Shown piece by piece: positions 7,638-9,891 of a DNA stretch of 9,891 bases (within the stretch, counting starts at the first letter, position 1; each line of letters starts with the position of its first letter). The notes beneath the pieces are model-generated. The model did not search any database. It saw only the letters and a list, made by a program, of their open reading frames with translations, and was not told where the DNA came from. The translations under genes and the position numbers were made by a program. The stretch spans positions 1 through 9,891 of the forward strand of contig USHR01000056.1 of assembly GCA_900554495.1 (NCBI GenBank). The letters are read 5' to 3'. The DNA comes from an uncultured Collinsella sp. GTDB taxonomy: Bacteria > Actinomycetota > Coriobacteriia > Coriobacteriales > Coriobacteriaceae.

Positions 7638-7700
7638 CTTATTGCTGAGAGTTTAGGTTCTTAAATGCGCAGGTAGATGCGCTGATTGAGTTCTCGGCAA

Positions 7701-7724
7701 ATCTATCGAGATCTATGTAGAGAT
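7701..7724. repeat. Short 10-base-period direct repeats
   Basis: ATCTATCGAG is followed immediately by ATCTATGTAG and then by the degenerate AGATGG. The 10-base period places the ATCTAT blocks on the same helix face, which suits cooperative protein binding but may be chance. It lies about 200 bases upstream of dnaK. Confidence 0.3.
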
Positions 7725-7776
7725 GGCTGAGGTTTGCGTCCGGGGGTGCCTGGGGGCCGTCTTGCGGAAAGCTCAT

Positions 7777-7950
7777 CCCAGTTTGAGCGTGGATTCCGGG
7801 TCGCAGTTTCCGTCTGAAGGCTCAACCGAAAACCGTATCCCGTTTTGAGAGCTGATACCGGCTCGCATTTTCCGCTAGCGGGCCTAACCGGAAACTGCGA
7901 CCCGGTTTTCGGCCAAATAACGGGATGCCCTTTCCGCAGACGCGCTCAAT
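7777..7950. repeat. Tandem array of about three 62-base degenerate repeats
   Basis: Units begin with CCC at 7777, 7839 and 7901, exactly 62 bases apart. Units one and two match at 42 of 62 positions by my count without gaps. They share TTTGAG, GAT, CCGG, TCGCA, TTTCCG, AACCG and AAAC at identical offsets. The third unit is shorter and more diverged (CCCGG, TTTT, TTTCCGC, CGC). A partial preceding unit is suggested by CGGAAAGCTCATCCC before 7777. There is no open reading frame with gene-like features here, so the 7638-8070 stretch is non-coding as far as I can see. Confidence 0.65.
7858..7905. repeat. Strong imperfect hairpin within the 62-base array
   Basis: CCGGCTCGCATTTTCCG (7858-7874) pairs with CGGAAACTGCGACCCGG (7889-7905) at 15 of 17 positions around a 14-base loop. 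The right arm is also the exact reverse complement of CCGGGTCGCAGTTTCCG at 7796-7812, so two alternative stems compete for the same arm. Mutually exclusive folds are therefore possible if the region is transcribed. Confidence 0.6.
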
Positions 7951-7984
7951 AGCTCAATATTTCAAGTCACCTTTAGCTAACATT

Positions 7985-8018
7985 TGCGCAGCTCAACGGC
8001 CCCACCTGCGCATTTTTT
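7985..8018 (+). terminator. Orphan plus-strand terminator
   Basis: TGCGCAG (7985-7991) pairs perfectly with CTGCGCA (8006-8012) across a 14-base loop and is followed at once by six T. No plus-strand protein gene lies upstream; dnaK is on the other strand. It may end a short untranslated RNA, or block plus-strand readthrough into the ferredoxin promoter 53 bases downstream. Confidence 0.55.
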
Positions 8019-8070
8019 AGTAAACCTTGGCATACTCGGCGAACGGTATGAAGATGCCGGCCAGAGGGTA

Positions 8071-8098
8071 TTGCAAACGGTCGCTCCCGTGGTATGTT
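8071..8098 (+). promoter_or_regulatory. Ferredoxin promoter
   Basis: TTGCAA (8071-8076), a 16-base spacer and TATGTT (8093-8098) form a sigma-70-like promoter, with TG one base before the -10 giving an extended -10. Transcription would start near 8105, about 55 bases before the ferredoxin ATG. Confidence 0.5.
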
Positions 8099-8159
8099 TT
8101 TGCCCGAATCAAACCGGCGCGCATCGCCTGTAGCGTCGGTCAACAGAGAGGAAACTACC

Positions 8160-8345
8160 ATGGCTCATCCCGTAATTGATGCCGACGAGTGCATCGCTTG
8201 TGGCGTTTGCGTCGACTCCTGCCCCGCTGGCGTTCTGGAGCTCCAGGACGTCGCTACCGTCGCTGACGAGGACTCCTGCGTCGCCTGTGGCGCTTGCCAG
8301 GACGCTTGCCCCGCCGGCGCGATCACCGAGATCGTCGAGGAGTAA
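8160..8345 (+). CDS. 2[4Fe-4S] ferredoxin, clostridial type
   Basis: This is a 61-residue electron carrier. It has two complete CxxCxxCxxxCP motifs: CIACGVCVDSCPAG (C11, C14, C17, C21) and CVACGACQDACPAG (C40, C43, C46, C50). The two-fold internal repeat and small acidic composition are typical of low-potential ferredoxins, which serve pyruvate:ferredoxin oxidoreductase and related enzymes in anaerobes. The last cysteine of each motif normally ligates the opposite cluster. The ATG at 8160 is preceded by GAGAGG 8 bases upstream. An in-frame ATG at 8094 lies inside the -10 box and would add 22 residues unlike any ferredoxin, so I reject it. It is the only plus-strand gene and is monocistronic, between its own promoter and the terminator at 8386-8423. 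The physiological partner is unknown. Confidence 0.96.
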   Translation: MAHPVIDADECIACGVCVDSCPAGVLELQDVATVADEDSCVACGACQDACPAGAITEIVEE

Positions 8346-8385
8346 CAACTCCCCCACTTGCACACTCACAAGTACACCGTGCACA

Positions 8386-8423
8386 AAAAGGAGGCCTCCG
8401 CATCGCCGCGGAGGCCTCCTTTT
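8386..8423. terminator. Strong bidirectional terminator between the ferredoxin and niaR
   Basis: AAAAGGAGGCCTCCGC (8386-8401) pairs perfectly with GCGGAGGCCTCCTTTT (8408-8423) around a six-base loop, giving 16 pairs. T runs follow on both strands (four on plus, five on minus). It lies 40 bases after the ferredoxin stop and 36 bases after the niaR stop, so it serves both converging units. Confidence 0.93.
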
Positions 8424-8458
8424 GCATATGTGGGCAGCTAATTGGGGACGGTGTCGGG

Positions 8459-9004
8459 CTAGGACAAATCATCCTCGTAGGGCATTAAATCGGCTAGGTA
8501 GCCTTTCTCTTTGAGCATGGCCTCGATCTCGTCGAGGGTTTGCTCATCCTCCGCGGCGATGCGATGGAAGTGGTAGCCGCTGGTCACCGTTAGCAGCGGA
8601 AAGCTCTTGCCGCTCTCGATATCGCGCAGATAGCGCTCGACATCGCGGCGATTGCGGATGTCCAGATCAGCCGTGATCTTACCGTATACGCGGTGATTGA
8701 CGATCACATTGAGCACGGAGCCGCCGGCGTCGACGATACTCGTGAGCTCATCGCCCGCCTGCTCCACGCTGTGGCGAACCTTGACCAAGCGCGTGGGCAC
8801 AGCGGGGCTGCTGGGGGCCTCCTGCAGCACATAACCACGGTTGGTCGCCACGATATCGTGCCCGTCGGCGCGCAGCAGAGCGATGTCTTGCACGACAATC
8901 TGGCGGCTCACACCCACCTCGCGGGCAAGTGCGCTGCCCGAAACGGGTCCCTTGGCTCCCTCGAGCACGGCCATGATGGCACGGCGACGCTCGCGGGCGT
9001 CCAT
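8459..9004 (-). CDS. niaR: Niacin-responsive repressor NiaR (HTH plus 3H domain)
   Basis: This is a 181-residue regulator of NAD synthesis or niacin uptake. Residues 5-60 form an HTH_11 winged helix (SGSALAREVGVSRQIVVQDI, then RADGHDIVATNRGYVL). Residues 73-170 are a 3H domain with the conserved histidines in VRHSV (H78), NHRVYG (H104) and GYHFHR (H145, H147). H78, E86, H145 and H147 have the spacing of the metal site described for the Thermotoga member TM1602. In Firmicutes and Thermotoga the family binds nicotinic acid as co-repressor. Its ATG overlaps the nadC stop in TAATG, so the two are translationally coupled, and it likely represses its own operon. The operator would lie upstream of the operon's first gene, outside the window. 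Confidence 0.93.
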   Translation of the reverse strand: MDARERRRAIMAVLEGAKGPVSGSALAREVGVSRQIVVQDIALLRADGHDIVATNRGYVLQEAPSSPAVPTRLVKVRHSVEQAGDELTSIVDAGGSVLNVIVNHRVYGKITADLDIRNRRDVERYLRDIESGKSFPLLTVTSGYHFHRIAAEDEQTLDEIEAMLKEKGYLADLMPYEDDLS

Positions 9005-9864
9005 TATTTACCGTCCAACAGACGCAGGTGCTTGAGCGAGAGGTCGAGAATCGGCGCAGAGTGAGTCAGCGCCCCCGAGCTAATAAAGTCAACGCCCAGG
9101 TCGGCGAGCGCGCGGATATTGCTGGCGTCCACGTTGCCCGAGCACTCGGTCTTGGCGCGGCCGGCGATAAGCTCAATCGCGGCAGCCATATCGTCGTGGG
9201 TCATGTTGTCGAACATGATGATGTCGGCGCCGGCCTCCACAGCCTCGCGCACCATGTCCAGGTTCTCGCACTCAATCTCGACCGTCGTGGTAAACGACGC
9301 ATGGGCGCGCGCCATCTCGATCGCGCGCGCCACGCCACCGGCGGCATCGATGTGGTTGTCCTTGAGCATGACGGCCGTCGACAGGTTGTAGCGGTGGTTG
9401 CTGCCGCCGCCGATCTCGACCGCCGCCTTCTCAAACACGCGCATACCCGGCGTGGTCTTGCGCGTGTCGACGAGCACAGTCTTGGTGCCCTCGAGCGCTG
9501 CAGCCATCTGGTGCGTATAGGTAGCGATGCCGCTCATGCGCTGCAGGTAGTTGAGCGCCACACGCTCGCCCGAAAGCAGCACGCGCGCGTCGCCGCGCAC
9601 CTGACCCACATGGTCGCCGGCGTGCACCTCGTCGCCATCGGCAACGTCGAGCAGCACCGAGCTCTGCGGATCCAGCAACTCAAAGGTGCGGGCAAACACA
9701 TCCAAGCCGGCGATGATGCCGTCGGCCTTGGCGATAAGCTCCACCGTGGCGGGGCGCGCCGTGGGACACACGCTCGCCGTGCTCACGTCCTCGAACGTGA
9801 TGTCCTCGCGCAGGGCCTGCAGAATCAGATCATCGGCGACGAGCTTCATGGTAATGGGATTCAT
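9004..9864 (-). CDS. nadC: Nicotinate-nucleotide pyrophosphorylase (quinolinate phosphoribosyltransferase)
   Basis: This 286-residue cytoplasmic enzyme converts quinolinate and PRPP to nicotinate mononucleotide, CO2 and pyrophosphate, the entry of de novo NAD synthesis into the shared pathway. Family landmarks appear in order: LREDITFEDVST (18-29), ALNYLQRMSGIAT (103-115), DTRKTTPGMR (133-142), GGGSNHRYNL (152-161), MLKDNHI (166-172), VEIECENL (195-202), IMFDNM (216-221), SGNV and SSGALTHSAP (262-271). The active-site Arg, Lys and His residues expected in RKT, NHR and LKDNH are all present. Length is normal. GGAGGAG lies 6 bases before the ATG at 9864; the next ATG (Met6) is too far from it. 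An upstream gene stop 3 bases before the start and niaR overlapping the end place it inside an operon, probably with nadB and nadA. Confidence 0.97.
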   Translation of the reverse strand: MNPITMKLVADDLILQALREDITFEDVSTASVCPTARPATVELIAKADGIIAGLDVFARTFELLDPQSSVLLDVADGDEVHAGDHVGQVRGDARVLLSGERVALNYLQRMSGIATYTHQMAAALEGTKTVLVDTRKTTPGMRVFEKAAVEIGGGSNHRYNLSTAVMLKDNHIDAAGGVARAIEMARAHASFTTTVEIECENLDMVREAVEAGADIIMFDNMTHDDMAAAIELIAGRAKTECSGNVDASNIRALADLGVDFISSGALTHSAPILDLSLKHLRLLDGK

Positions 9865-9867
9865 GGT

Positions 9868-9891
9868 CTACTCCTCCACGGCCTGCGTGCC
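9868..9891 (-). CDS. Possible C-terminal end of the gene upstream of nadC
   Basis: Just before nadC the minus strand reads seven open codons (G T Q A V E E) and then TAG at 9870-9868, 3 bases before the nadC ATG. The nadC ribosome site overlaps these last codons. Such tight packing suits an operon partner such as nadB (L-aspartate oxidase), but seven residues are too few to identify it. Confidence 0.35.
   Translation of the reverse strand, partial: GTQAVEE

Noticed and set aside
7502..7640. CIRCE operator for HrcA upstream of dnaK
   Set aside because: I looked for TTAGCACTC-N9-GAGTGCTAA and found nothing similar on either strand; regulation by HspR fits the operon instead.
7777..7950. CRISPR array
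   Set aside because: The repeats are contiguous, diverged 62-base units without uniform repeats alternating with unique spacers, and no cas genes are near.
8094..8159. 22-residue N-terminal extension of the ferredoxin
   Set aside because: The ATG lies inside the likely -10 box, the added residues do not resemble a ferredoxin, and a proper ribosome site precedes 8160.
7973..8161. 62-codon minus-strand frame upstream of the ferredoxin
   Set aside because: It spans the orphan terminator and the ferredoxin promoter, has no ribosome site, and gives no recognisable protein.

Overview
The window looks like a piece of a high-GC Actinomycetota chromosome, most likely a gut member of the Coriobacteriia such as Collinsella. 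This taxonomic call is inferred from the GC-rich coding style, an actinobacterial-type dnaK-grpE-dnaJ-hspR operon, a short clostridial-type ferredoxin and a nadC-niaR pair. There are no transposases, integrases, phage genes, tRNAs, rRNAs or CRISPR arrays. Every protein gene except the ferredoxin lies on the minus strand.

Layout, left to right. The 5' third of pyrG (CTP synthase) runs off the left edge. Next come a small winged-helix regulator with its own terminator, and a DUF1846/UPF0371 protein with a consensus -10 box. A 414-base gene-free stretch (2787-3200) then holds a 73-base imperfect direct repeat, a nested inverted repeat and a bidirectional terminator. The heat-shock operon follows (transcribed right to left from about 7.6 kb): dnaK (7501-5609), grpE (5606-4764), a zinc-finger-less dnaJ (4655-3690) and hspR (3617-3201). 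A 658-base gene-free stretch (7502-8159) divides the divergent dnaK and ferredoxin genes. It contains an AT-rich dnaK control region, three tandem 62-base degenerate repeats with strong dyads, and an orphan plus-strand terminator. A 61-residue 2[4Fe-4S] ferredoxin gene follows. A strong bidirectional terminator separates it from niaR and nadC, which overlap by one base (TAATG). The last 24 bases look like the end of another gene of the NAD operon.

How the genes work together. DnaK, GrpE and DnaJ form the Hsp70 folding machine, and HspR is expected to repress this operon using DnaK as co-repressor. NadC makes nicotinate mononucleotide from quinolinate, and NiaR represses NAD synthesis or niacin salvage genes when nicotinate is available. 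PyrG makes CTP. The ferredoxin carries electrons in anaerobic metabolism.

I do not see a convincing new multi-gene system. The parts worth a second look are mostly non-coding: the 62-base repeat array beside an orphan terminator, a terminator-like hairpin between grpE and dnaJ, a perfect internal Shine-Dalgarno inside grpE, and a dnaK control region without the HspR site I would expect.
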